A stretch of 51,962 nt of DNA from CAYQTE01 sp964420285. Lineage in GTDB: Bacteria > Planctomycetota > Phycisphaerae > Tepidisphaerales > Tepidisphaeraceae. The stretch is taken from contig CAYQTE010000031.1 in NCBI GenBank assembly GCA_964420285.1, positions 1 through 51,962 of the forward strand. Reading direction: 5' to 3'. The notes below the pieces were generated by a model. That model was given only the letters and a program-made list of their open reading frames with translations, made no database searches and had not been told where the DNA came from. How positions within the stretch are numbered: position 1 is the stretch's first letter; the number at the start of each line of letters is the position of its first letter. Shown here piece by piece: positions 16,367 through 23,629 of this stretch. The translations under genes and the position numbers were made by a program.

Positions 16367-17827
16367 TTAGGCATTCTTTTCCGCGCGGGCGGACTTGGGG
16401 CTCTTGAGCAGGGTGATCAATGTCCCAATCAGCAGGATCGTAACTGCCCCGCCGACGGCTATGGCTTTGGACATCATTGAAGATTGTGCGACCGCCACGG
16501 CGGGCTCCGCCGGGGCGCTGACATCGGCGGCCGCTGTCGGCCGCGTCGCTGCCACGGCGGACTTGAGACTGCCGATGGTCAGTGTGACGGTCTGACCTTC
16601 GGTCAGCGTGCTGGCCATAAAGCAGCGGGTCTTGGGCCCCTGCGGATCGAGTTGCTGCGTGCCCATGGATTGCATCCCGGCCGCATCGACCGTGGTTCCA
16701 TCGTCCGGAACCAGCACGAGCATATTTCCCACGGCGGCTGGGGCCGTCACGGACAGGACCGCCTTGTTATCCCTGGCGGGAATCGTGTATTCGATTTCGT
16801 AGCGGTCATCGCCGGGAACCATGGGCTGGCGGCTGATGAGCTTGCCATCGGCAACGGCGACTGTGTTGCTATCGAGCGAGCCGCCGATCTTCAGATCCTG
16901 CAAGCCGGCCGGCAACGCCACTGTGAACGTGCTGCGCTGGCCCTTGGCATCTGCCTTGCCAATCCAGGCGCGGTCGCCCTTGGATTGGACCGAGAACATT
17001 TCCATCACGTCGAGCCCGGCGGGAGAGGGTTGAACGATGACGTGCCGCATGGTGATGGACCAGGCGGGGGCCTGTTCGGTGGTCTCGTAGATGGGGACAT
17101 CGACCTTCTGGGTGAGGTGATCGGCATCCATCGGCTCGCCGCCGGAGCTGAACGCTATGCCGGAGTGAGTGATGGTGACGATCGGCTGAACTCCGCCGCG
17201 CACGTCGAAGCCCTTGAGTTCAAGCGTTCCATCAGCGTTGAGGTGGGTGTCAGAATGGCTGACTACCTGGCCCGTGTTGGATACCAGATCAATGCTGACG
17301 GGCTCCGCGCCGATGGCCGCAGCGCCAGCCGTGTTCTGGATCGCGTGGATGTTCAGTGTGCCGGCGATGACAGGCTGTGTACTGGCCGGCGCTGTGGGAC
17401 CGACGCCATTGATGGACGGATGCCCCGGCGGCAGCGAGCCGTTCTGTTGAGCGGGAGCGGCAGTCGGATTGATCGCGGGATGTCCGGCGGGCAGCGGACC
17501 GCTGGGAGCCGGTCCGGCGGCGGAACCAATCGCAGGATGTCCGGCCGGCAACGCGCCGCTCGGTGCTGCGCTCGGCAGGGCCGGATGTCCCGCTGGAAGC
17601 TGCTGGGCGTCCTTTGGAGATGCCTGAGTCGTTGGCACGGTATCCGAGGCGAAGATCGGGTTAACCACGGCGGGCTTTGTCGTTGGTTCGGCGACAGCGG
17701 CGGTGACGACGGGGGCGACGCTGGTGGTATCGGCCGTTGTCATCGGATGCGCGGCGCAACCGACCAGCAAGCAGGCGCTGGCAATGGCCGTGGTTCCGAA
17801 TACTCGCCTCAATAGATTCGTGTTCAT
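16367..17827 (-). CDS. Lipoprotein with four LPxGHPxI repeats and a C-terminal anchor, within the ccm operon
   Basis: No known function. The N-terminus (LLVGCAAHP, lipobox Cys24) marks a lipoprotein. Four motifs, LPAGHPAL (77-84), LPAGHPAI (93-100), LPAGHPAI (112-119) and LPPGHPSI (132-139), recur about every 16-20 residues in a Pro/Ala linker. The next 270 residues are beta-rich: residues 150-240 look like an Ig-like or carboxypeptidase-regulatory domain, and a second domain follows. A transmembrane helix (KAIAVGGAVTILLIGTLITL) near the C-terminus ends in a basic tail. Similar P-x-GHP motifs occur, from memory, in TPR proteins tied to cytochrome maturation in deltaproteobacteria. Its place between ccmF and ccmA suggests a role in apocytochrome or heme handling, possibly replacing CcmG/CcmH. 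That role is inference. Confidence 0.8.
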   Translation of the reverse strand: MNTNLLRRVFGTTAIASACLLVGCAAHPMTTADTTSVAPVVTAAVAEPTTKPAVVNPIFASDTVPTTQASPKDAQQLPAGHPALPSAAPSGALPAGHPAIGSAAGPAPSGPLPAGHPAINPTAAPAQQNGSLPPGHPSINGVGPTAPASTQPVIAGTLNIHAIQNTAGAAAIGAEPVSIDLVSNTGQVVSHSDTHLNADGTLELKGFDVRGGVQPIVTITHSGIAFSSGGEPMDADHLTQKVDVPIYETTEQAPAWSITMRHVIVQPSPAGLDVMEMFSVQSKGDRAWIGKADAKGQRSTFTVALPAGLQDLKIGGSLDSNTVAVADGKLISRQPMVPGDDRYEIEYTIPARDNKAVLSVTAPAAVGNMLVLVPDDGTTVDAAGMQSMGTQQLDPQGPKTRCFMASTLTEGQTVTLTIGSLKSAVAATRPTAAADVSAPAEPAVAVAQSSMMSKAIAVGGAVTILLIGTLITLLKSPKSARAEKNA

Positions 17828-17862
17828 GATTGTCTCCAGAATGCGTTTTGATTCTTGCAGTG

Positions 17863-19923
17863 TTAACGGGCTGCGACCACTGGCCGGCCGTTGCGCGATT
17901 TCCGACCGTTATTTGCGGCGGGTTGGGAAATTGCCAGCGGCCTTTGCTCAGCCACTTGCACCGGCTGCGCTTCAGTTTGAAACAGCGTCTCGATGCGCGG
18001 AACCATGCAGATCACTGCGCCGATAGCCAGAACCCAGCCACCGGCCCAGATCCAGTTCACAAGGGGATTCACGATAGCCTCGATGGCGACGTTCTTGCCG
18101 GTGTCGTCATAGCCGGCGAGATTCACATACAGGTCTCGCTTCCAGTCCGACCCGATGGCCACCACGCTCATGGTCTCGTCTTCCCATTTGTCATAGACGC
18201 GGCGCTGGGGGTTGAGCGTGATGGTACGGCCGGCGGCGTCGGTCGCGGCCACAATGGCTTCGACCTGCACGTAATTGGCGACGCGCGATTGGGCGATGGA
18301 ATTGAGCGTCAGGGTGTAGTTACCGAAAGCGGCCGGCTTGCCGGGGGTCAGTTGCAGCGTTTGGGTTGTGCTGAACACGCTCGATCCGGTCACGCCGATC
18401 ACGACGAGCACCATTCCCATATGTACGATCTGTCCGCCGTAGCGACGATGATTGCCGTCGACCAGTCGCAGCAGCGCCACTACCGGCGTTTCCTCGCGGC
18501 AGCGAGCGATGAGCATGCGGCCAAAATCCATGACCGCGGCGGTAACCGCGAACGCGGCGATCGCCGCACAAACGACTGCCCAGGCGCTGTGATTTCCGAA
18601 TCTCCCCACGAGCAAGCCGGCGACGAGTGCAGCGACAGCCGGAATGACCCCGCCGCGAAGTAGCCGTTGTGATGCGTCCTTGCCGTAGCTGAGCAGCGGC
18701 CCGACGGCCATCAGGGCGACCAGCAATATTCCGGCTGGGGCGACGATGTGGTTGTAGAAGCGTTTGTCGAGCGTCGTTCGCGTGCCGGTGATGGCGCTGC
18801 TGATCACGGGGAACATCGTGCCAACCAGCACAACCAGAGTCATGCTGACCAGCAGGACGTTGGTGGCCAGGAAGGCGCCGTCACGGCTGACCAGGGCTTC
18901 CAATGTACGATGCGATCGCAGGCGGCCGAACCGCACGGCGATCATGACCATTGAGAAGACAACGACGATCAGCAGGAAACAAAGGAACCATGTTCCGACG
19001 GAAGAACGCTCAAACCCGTGTACCGAATCAACCACGCCGCTGCGGGTAAGGTAGGTCCCGAAGATGCAGAGGACGAAGGTGGCGGCCAGCAGGCCGGCGT
19101 TCCAGAATCGGAACATTCCGCGATGCTGTTGCACCATGATCGAGTGAACGAAGGCCGTCGCGGTAAGCCAGGGGAGAAGCGAGGCGTTTTCAACCGGATC
19201 CCAGCCCCAGTAGCCACCCCAGCCGAGTTCGACGTATGCCCAGCGCGCCCCCAGCACGATGCCGATGGTCAGGAACAACCAGGCAAACAGCGACCAGCGG
19301 CGAGTGGCATCGATCCAGCGATCATCGGTCCGGCCGGAAATCAGAGCGCCGAGCATCAGGGCAAAGGGAATCGTGAACGCGGCGTATCCCATGAACAGGA
19401 TGGGCGGATGCGCGATCATGCCGGCATCCTGGAGCATCGGATTGAGGCCGGTGCCGTCGGTAGCGGCCTGAGTGCCAAGGGCGAATGGGCTTGCGGCAAA
19501 CAGAATCAGCAGTGAGAAAAAGGCGCAAACGACGGACAAGGTTCCGATCACCGCTGCCGATTGCCCGATCGATTGCTCCCGTTGCAGCGTAAAGACGGCG
19601 ATGGTGCTGAGAACCGCCAAGAGCAAGGCCCACAGGAGCAGGCTGCCTTCCTGGCCGGCCCAGAACGCGGCGAGCTTGTATCCAACCGGCAATGCCCGAT
19701 CAGTGAATCTGGCGACATAGTCGATCGAGAATTCGCCGCCCAGCAGCGCGACGAACAGCACGACCGAGGAAACCCAGAGCATGATCGCAACGGCCCCAAC
19801 CGACCCTTTGGCCACGCTCAGAGCCCGCCGAGATTGAAATCGGGCGGCCGCCACCGAAGCCAGAATTGCGACGGCGCAAGCCAGCACGGCAAAACTCACC
19901 GCCATTTCACCTATGTTGCTCAT
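17863..19923 (-). CDS. ccmF: Heme lyase subunit CcmF
   Basis: CcmF is the large inner-membrane WWD protein that takes heme from CcmE and attaches it to CXXCH apocytochromes in the periplasm. The 686-residue protein has about 15 hydrophobic segments. The signature AYVELGWGGYWGWDPVENAS is the WWD domain, with LPWLTATAFVHS following. KLAAFWAGQEGSLLLWALLL and YLTRSGVVDSVHGF are also typical. A soluble periplasmic loop (residues about 530-630) precedes the last helix. The start overlaps the ccmE stop (ATGA). With no CcmH in the operon, CcmF may have to recognise apocytochrome by itself or with the neighbouring lipoprotein. Confidence 0.95.
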   Translation of the reverse strand: MSNIGEMAVSFAVLACAVAILASVAAARFQSRRALSVAKGSVGAVAIMLWVSSVVLFVALLGGEFSIDYVARFTDRALPVGYKLAAFWAGQEGSLLLWALLLAVLSTIAVFTLQREQSIGQSAAVIGTLSVVCAFFSLLILFAASPFALGTQAATDGTGLNPMLQDAGMIAHPPILFMGYAAFTIPFALMLGALISGRTDDRWIDATRRWSLFAWLFLTIGIVLGARWAYVELGWGGYWGWDPVENASLLPWLTATAFVHSIMVQQHRGMFRFWNAGLLAATFVLCIFGTYLTRSGVVDSVHGFERSSVGTWFLCFLLIVVVFSMVMIAVRFGRLRSHRTLEALVSRDGAFLATNVLLVSMTLVVLVGTMFPVISSAITGTRTTLDKRFYNHIVAPAGILLVALMAVGPLLSYGKDASQRLLRGGVIPAVAALVAGLLVGRFGNHSAWAVVCAAIAAFAVTAAVMDFGRMLIARCREETPVVALLRLVDGNHRRYGGQIVHMGMVLVVIGVTGSSVFSTTQTLQLTPGKPAAFGNYTLTLNSIAQSRVANYVQVEAIVAATDAAGRTITLNPQRRVYDKWEDETMSVVAIGSDWKRDLYVNLAGYDDTGKNVAIEAIVNPLVNWIWAGGWVLAIGAVICMVPRIETLFQTEAQPVQVAEQRPLAISQPAANNGRKSRNGRPVVAAR

Positions 19924-20369
19924 GACGCCCTCCCGGGCTTCGATGCGGCATCCACGGCCGCGGGCTTATCCGTCGGACCATGCCCATCGGATTCGTACTT
20001 GCTGGCGCACTTGGTCATCATCACGTCGGCCGCGAACACACCCTGCGAATTCAACTGCCCCTCGACCACAACATCGCGGCCGGCCTGGAACAGGTCCGGG
20101 ACCACGCCATGATATTGAACGTGAACCTGCACGGCCGTTCCCTTGAGGATAAAGCTGGCCGCCAACGTGCCTGGCTTGGCGGAGAAATCCTTGTCATCGA
20201 CCGTTCCGCACAGGCGAACCCGCTGCGTGCGGTACTGGGCGTCGGCCAGGAATTGATCGACGGTCAGGTGATACACGCTGGCCTGCCTGGCGCCGGCATA
20301 GGCAAGGTAACTGAGGGCCCCTAGGAAGACGCAGCCGGCAATGGCGAGCTTGATGTGCATTCGGTTCAT
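19920..20369 (-). CDS. ccmE: Heme chaperone CcmE, CxxxY variant
   Basis: CcmE carries heme from CcmABCD to CcmF. The 149-residue protein has an N-terminal transmembrane helix (KLAIAGCVFLGALSYLAYAG), then an OB-fold core with RVRLCGTVDDKDF, QVHVQYHGVVPDLF and VVVEGQLNSQGVFAADVMMTK. Where classical CcmE has HxxxY with the heme-binding His, this protein has C121-A-S-K-Y125. The CxxxY form is established in Desulfovibrio and archaeal Ccm systems that also lack CcmG and CcmH. The ATG at 20369 is chosen over an upstream start because MNRMHIKLA fits the short cytoplasmic N-terminus. It is the first gene of the operon; its stop overlaps ccmF. Confidence 0.94.
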   Translation of the reverse strand: MNRMHIKLAIAGCVFLGALSYLAYAGARQASVYHLTVDQFLADAQYRTQRVRLCGTVDDKDFSAKPGTLAASFILKGTAVQVHVQYHGVVPDLFQAGRDVVVEGQLNSQGVFAADVMMTKCASKYESDGHGPTDKPAAVDAASKPGRAS

Positions 20370-20763
20370 AGTTTCCCGGTCCTTAATCCGCCCCACCAAT
20401 CACAATCCCGATGCCAATGCCGATGGGAATGCAAAATAAGCGCCGTCGCGGCCAAAATGCGTCGTGCCAGCCAGTTAGCACCGAAAACGAGCCTGGCGCG
20501 TCGCCACGGGGGTCCAGCCGCTCTCAAACTTGGGACTCGCCCGCTGTCGCGAATCCATCCGGCGGGAAGCGATGGGAGCCTTGGGTTTGGCTCGCCCCGC
20601 ATTTGCGAAGCTCCAGCCCGGAAACGTTCAGGAATCAAATCTGAGCGGTGTGGTACGCATATTGCCCCATGGCTCTCCAGCGCAGAGTCCTGACCAGACG
20701 GGCGTGTGATCGGCGCGTGCCGATCAAGAATCGTTCTCTTACAGAAAGAAAAGGATACCGACT
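20370..20763. other. Divergent intergenic region between ccmE and the cytochrome cluster
   Basis: These 394 bp separate the minus-strand ccm/heme operon from the plus-strand conduit cluster and must hold promoters for both. I see no convincing sigma-70 promoter pair. Short frames on both strands (for example 20366-20638 minus) have compositions unlike the neighbouring genes and no domain. The only clear structure is the palindrome at 20707-20726. I looked for the conserved core of a c-di-GMP (GEMM) riboswitch, which precedes some Geobacter cytochrome genes, and did not find it. Confidence 0.7.
20707..20726 (+). promoter_or_regulatory. Perfect 8-bp inverted repeat upstream of the tetraheme gene
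   Basis: TGATCGGC and GCCGATCA form a perfect 8-bp stem around a 4-base GCGT loop, ending 37 bp before the ATG of the tetraheme cytochrome. It could be an operator for a dimeric regulator or a hairpin in the 5' leader. No T-tract follows, so it is not an intrinsic terminator. Confidence 0.45.
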
Positions 20764-21522
20764 ATGAAGAATCCCAAGCTGTTGCTCGGGGCGGTCGCCA
20801 TCTGCCTTTGCCTTGCTGTGCAAGCCAAGTCGCAGACGGTAACGGGCGTCACCGGCACTTTCCACGACCTGAACCATGATGCCAGTTTTGGCGTTGGTCC
20901 GGTCAACACTCGCCATTTCACTGGCGAAGTCTGTCTTCCCTGTCATACCCCACACAGCGCGCCGCAACTCGGCGGCGACTTGCTGTGGAACCACACCGTC
21001 ACGGCAACCGCCACGACGTACAAGCTGTACAACTCGGCTCACACCACCGAGAACAGCAGCACCACCAGCGCGAACCCGGAACTGGATAACGCCAGCCTCA
21101 TGTGCCTCTCGTGCCATGACGGGTCGATCGCCCTGGACAGCTACGGCGGCGGCTCGCCCGTCACCGGCGCGCCCTCCGGCGGCAAGATCACCTGGGGCCT
21201 GGTTTCCAGCGCCACTGATTCGACCGATCTGACGGCCGATCACCCCCTGGGTATCGGCTATCCCGGCGTCCCCGCCGGCACAACCGTCACTTCGTTCACC
21301 GGCACTGGCCCGGCACTCGATTTTGTCGATCCGACCAGTTCGGCTGCTTTCAAATATGGCAGCGGCGTTGGTGGCATCCCGGCCGTAAAGCTGGTGTCGC
21401 TGCCCAATGGCTACATGGGTGTTGGCTGCACGAGCTGTCACGAGCCGCACGACTTCAGCCAGGTCTATATGCGGGTGAGCAACAACGGCAGCAAACTCTG
21501 CCTCAGTTGCCACATCAAGTAA
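20764..21522 (+). CDS. Periplasmic tetraheme c-type cytochrome (doubled CXXCH type)
   Basis: This 252-residue exported protein has a signal peptide ending near AKS-QT (residue 24). Four heme motifs are CLPCH (57-61), CLSCH (114-118), CTSCH (222-226) and CLSCH (246-250), the last only two residues from the C-terminus. The signatures CHTPHS, CLSCHDGSIAL and DHPLG around them are those of the doubled-CXXCH family found in metal-reducer cytochromes. The same module forms the N-terminal third of the 12-heme protein at 26732. The ATG at 20764 follows AAAAGGAT. It is the first gene of the conduit cluster and probably carries electrons in the periplasm. Its exact partner is not shown by sequence. Confidence 0.93.
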   Translation: MKNPKLLLGAVAICLCLAVQAKSQTVTGVTGTFHDLNHDASFGVGPVNTRHFTGEVCLPCHTPHSAPQLGGDLLWNHTVTATATTYKLYNSAHTTENSSTTSANPELDNASLMCLSCHDGSIALDSYGGGSPVTGAPSGGKITWGLVSSATDSTDLTADHPLGIGYPGVPAGTTVTSFTGTGPALDFVDPTSSAAFKYGSGVGGIPAVKLVSLPNGYMGVGCTSCHEPHDFSQVYMRVSNNGSKLCLSCHIK

Positions 21523-21573
21523 GTCAGCCGCCGTGGCGCGTCGGCCAAGAACACGCGTCAGAGACCCCTGGCG

Positions 21574-21595
21574 GGCCGGTCCTTTCAGACCGGCC
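21574..21595 (+). promoter_or_regulatory. Stem-loop between the tetraheme cytochrome and first NHL gene
   Basis: GGCCGGTC and GACCGGCC form a perfect 8-bp GC-rich stem with a 6-base loop, and flanking bases extend it imperfectly. No U-tract follows. It may be a partial terminator or an RNA-processing or stability element that sets the tetraheme transcript apart from the genes downstream. Confidence 0.45.
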
Positions 21596-21694
21596 TCGCC
21601 AAGGGCGAACAAACGACTGTTTCCAATGTCCCCTTACGCCCGTCTGGTCACTCTACGCGAAACATCACAACTTTAGTACCGCAAGAGGTTTGTC

Positions 21695-22912
21695 ATGATA
21701 CGTAACAACGCCCGATTGAGTCCAATCGCCCGCCACCTGGCCATCGCGGCGTTCACGCTTCTTCTCGCCGCCGGCGGCTGTGCCAACCAAACCCCGGTCG
21801 AAACAAAACCCTACGCCTTTTGGCCGCCCTTCCCCAACGAACCGCGGGTTCTCTACCTGGCCAGCTACTCGACCAATACCGATATCGAGCCGCCTAAATC
21901 CAAGATGGATGAACTCCTCTATGGTAAGGATCCCCAGGCGGTGGTTCCGATTACCCATCCCTACGGCCTGGCGATGTGGAACGGACGCATCTATGTCTGC
22001 GATACGCGAAATTCCAGCATCGAAATTCTTGACCTTCGCAAACACCGTATGGAGCTCATGGGCGCTGAAGACAAGATGAAGCACCCGGTCGCCATCGCCA
22101 TCGCACCCGACGGCATCAAGTACGTCGCCGACGATCTCACCGATGTCGTTCTCGTCTTCGATGCGTCCGATCATTTCATCCGCCAGATCGGCCACGACAA
22201 ATTCTATCCGGTGGGGCTGGCCATCCACGACCGGGAACTCTATGTCACCGATAACCACCTCAGCCATGTTGAGGTTTTCGACCGCTTCACCGGCCAGTCC
22301 TTGCGGATGATCGGCGAACTGGGACAGAAGCCGGGTCAGTTGGAATTGCCTCTGGGCGTGGCCGCGGACGCCGACGGTAATGTGTACGTCGATGACATCG
22401 TCAACTGCCGCGTCCAGAAATTCACGTCACAGGGAAAACTGCTCGGAACGTTTGGCTCGCTGGGCGACAACGTCGGCACATTCACCCGGCCCAAGCACAT
22501 CGCCGTCGACGAGGACGGTATCGTCTATGTCGTTGACGCCGCCTTCCAAAACGTCCAGATGTTCGACAAGCAGTTTCACCCTCTGATGTTCTTCGGCGGC
22601 TCGGGAAACTTCCCCGGCGCCATGGTGCTGCCGGCCGGGATTTCGATCCATGACGGCGATCTCGACCTCTATGCCGACAAAATCCCCGCGGCTTTCCAGG
22701 CCATGCGGTTGATCCTGGTGACTAACCAGTTTGGCGACCGCGTTTCGGTGTATGCAATGGGACATTTGAAACAGGGTCACACAGTGGAAGAACTTTCCGC
22801 CAGCAAGGGCATCATTCCGGAAGGGACGACGACGCAACCAACAACGGGAATAGGTGCGCCGCTGCCGGATATGCCACCCACGACCGATCCCACTGCGCCA
22901 CTTTCCAACTAA
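21695..22912 (+). CDS. NHL-repeat beta-propeller lipoprotein
   Basis: The 405-residue protein has a lipoprotein signal (LLLAAGGC, Cys29) and the short signature WPPFPNEPRVLYLASY, which opens many propeller proteins coded beside multiheme cytochromes. At least five NHL-type blades follow, for example HPYGLAMWNGRIYVCDT, HPVAIAIAPDGIKYVAD, LPLGVAADADGNVYVDD and RPKHIAVDEDGIVYVVD. The Pro/Thr-rich C-terminus is probably disordered. It should sit in the periplasm or on the outer membrane and act as a protein-protein scaffold; no enzymatic residues are evident. It is 33 bp before the pentaheme gene. A second NHL lipoprotein lies three genes on. Confidence 0.88.
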   Translation: MIRNNARLSPIARHLAIAAFTLLLAAGGCANQTPVETKPYAFWPPFPNEPRVLYLASYSTNTDIEPPKSKMDELLYGKDPQAVVPITHPYGLAMWNGRIYVCDTRNSSIEILDLRKHRMELMGAEDKMKHPVAIAIAPDGIKYVADDLTDVVLVFDASDHFIRQIGHDKFYPVGLAIHDRELYVTDNHLSHVEVFDRFTGQSLRMIGELGQKPGQLELPLGVAADADGNVYVDDIVNCRVQKFTSQGKLLGTFGSLGDNVGTFTRPKHIAVDEDGIVYVVDAAFQNVQMFDKQFHPLMFFGGSGNFPGAMVLPAGISIHDGDLDLYADKIPAAFQAMRLILVTNQFGDRVSVYAMGHLKQGHTVEELSASKGIIPEGTTTQPTTGIGAPLPDMPPTTDPTAPLSN

Positions 22913-22945
22913 TGGCAAGAGGCGAAATCCCATGGCGGGCGCATC

Positions 22946-23629
22946 ATGGTTATCAAAGGAGCACATCTTCCGTTCCGGAGGCGCCGGCTCTACGCACTGG
23001 CTGCTGGCCCAGCCCTGTTGCTACTGACCGTGCTGGCGGTCGGCTGCTCGGTCAACCACAGCAACTACAAGACACTCAGTTTCTTTTTTGACGGCGTTCC
23101 GGATCCCGATGCTCCGGTCATGGCCTCGGCCGATTCAGCCAGAACCACCTCGGATAACGGTCTGGTGCAAGCGGTCAAACTGTACCGGCACAAGCCCTAT
23201 GCCGACGGCAAATGTGAGGAATGCCACACCGCCGACAAGAAACAGCTCCTCTCTCTCAAGGAGGATTTGTGCATCAAATGCCACCAGCCAGCCGTCAATC
23301 AATATGCGGTCATGCACGGCCCGGTGGCGGTGGGCCAATGCCTCTGGTGCCACGAGCCGCATGAATCCGATTCCCCTCGCCTGCTTAAGACAACGGCACC
23401 GGACCTGTGCCTCCAATGCCACGATCAGAATCTGCTGCCGGCCAGTATACCAGCGCATCTGTCGGACGCGGCCAATTGCCTCGATTGCCACGTGGGCCAC
23501 GGCGGAACCAAGCCGTCCCTGCTGCTGGCCGACAACCCGACCGTCGCGCCGATCACGGCCCGGCTGGTCCCATCGGCCGTGCCGGCGCCCACAACCAATG
23601 TCGCTCCAGACGGCGGAGGCCCGCCGTGA
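22946..23629 (+). CDS. Pentaheme c-type cytochrome lipoprotein
   Basis: This 227-residue protein has a basic N-terminus, a hydrophobic stretch and a lipobox ending at Cys34 (VLAVGC). Five heme motifs follow: CEECH (90-94), CIKCH (109-113), CLWCH (132-136), CLQCH (155-159) and CLDCH (178-182). They are spaced about every 20 residues, compact and c3-like. The region before the hemes, YKTLSFFFDGVPDPD, is a recurrent opening in lipoproteins coded beside outer-membrane barrels (from memory). Its TGA overlaps the GTG of the beta-barrel gene, so the two are probably made together. A position at or inside the barrel, carrying electrons through the outer membrane, is inferred. Confidence 0.92.
   Translation: MVIKGAHLPFRRRRLYALAAGPALLLLTVLAVGCSVNHSNYKTLSFFFDGVPDPDAPVMASADSARTTSDNGLVQAVKLYRHKPYADGKCEECHTADKKQLLSLKEDLCIKCHQPAVNQYAVMHGPVAVGQCLWCHEPHESDSPRLLKTTAPDLCLQCHDQNLLPASIPAHLSDAANCLDCHVGHGGTKPSLLLADNPTVAPITARLVPSAVPAPTTNVAPDGGGPP

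Noticed and set aside
17397..17600. DNA-level repeat block in the ccm-operon lipoprotein
   Set aside because: The repetition is in the protein (LPxGHPxI) and the bases between copies differ, so it is treated as part of the gene and not as a separate DNA element.
20370..20763. Possible c-di-GMP or other riboswitch before the cytochrome cluster
   Set aside because: The conserved GEMM core was not found and no other known riboswitch pattern was seen.
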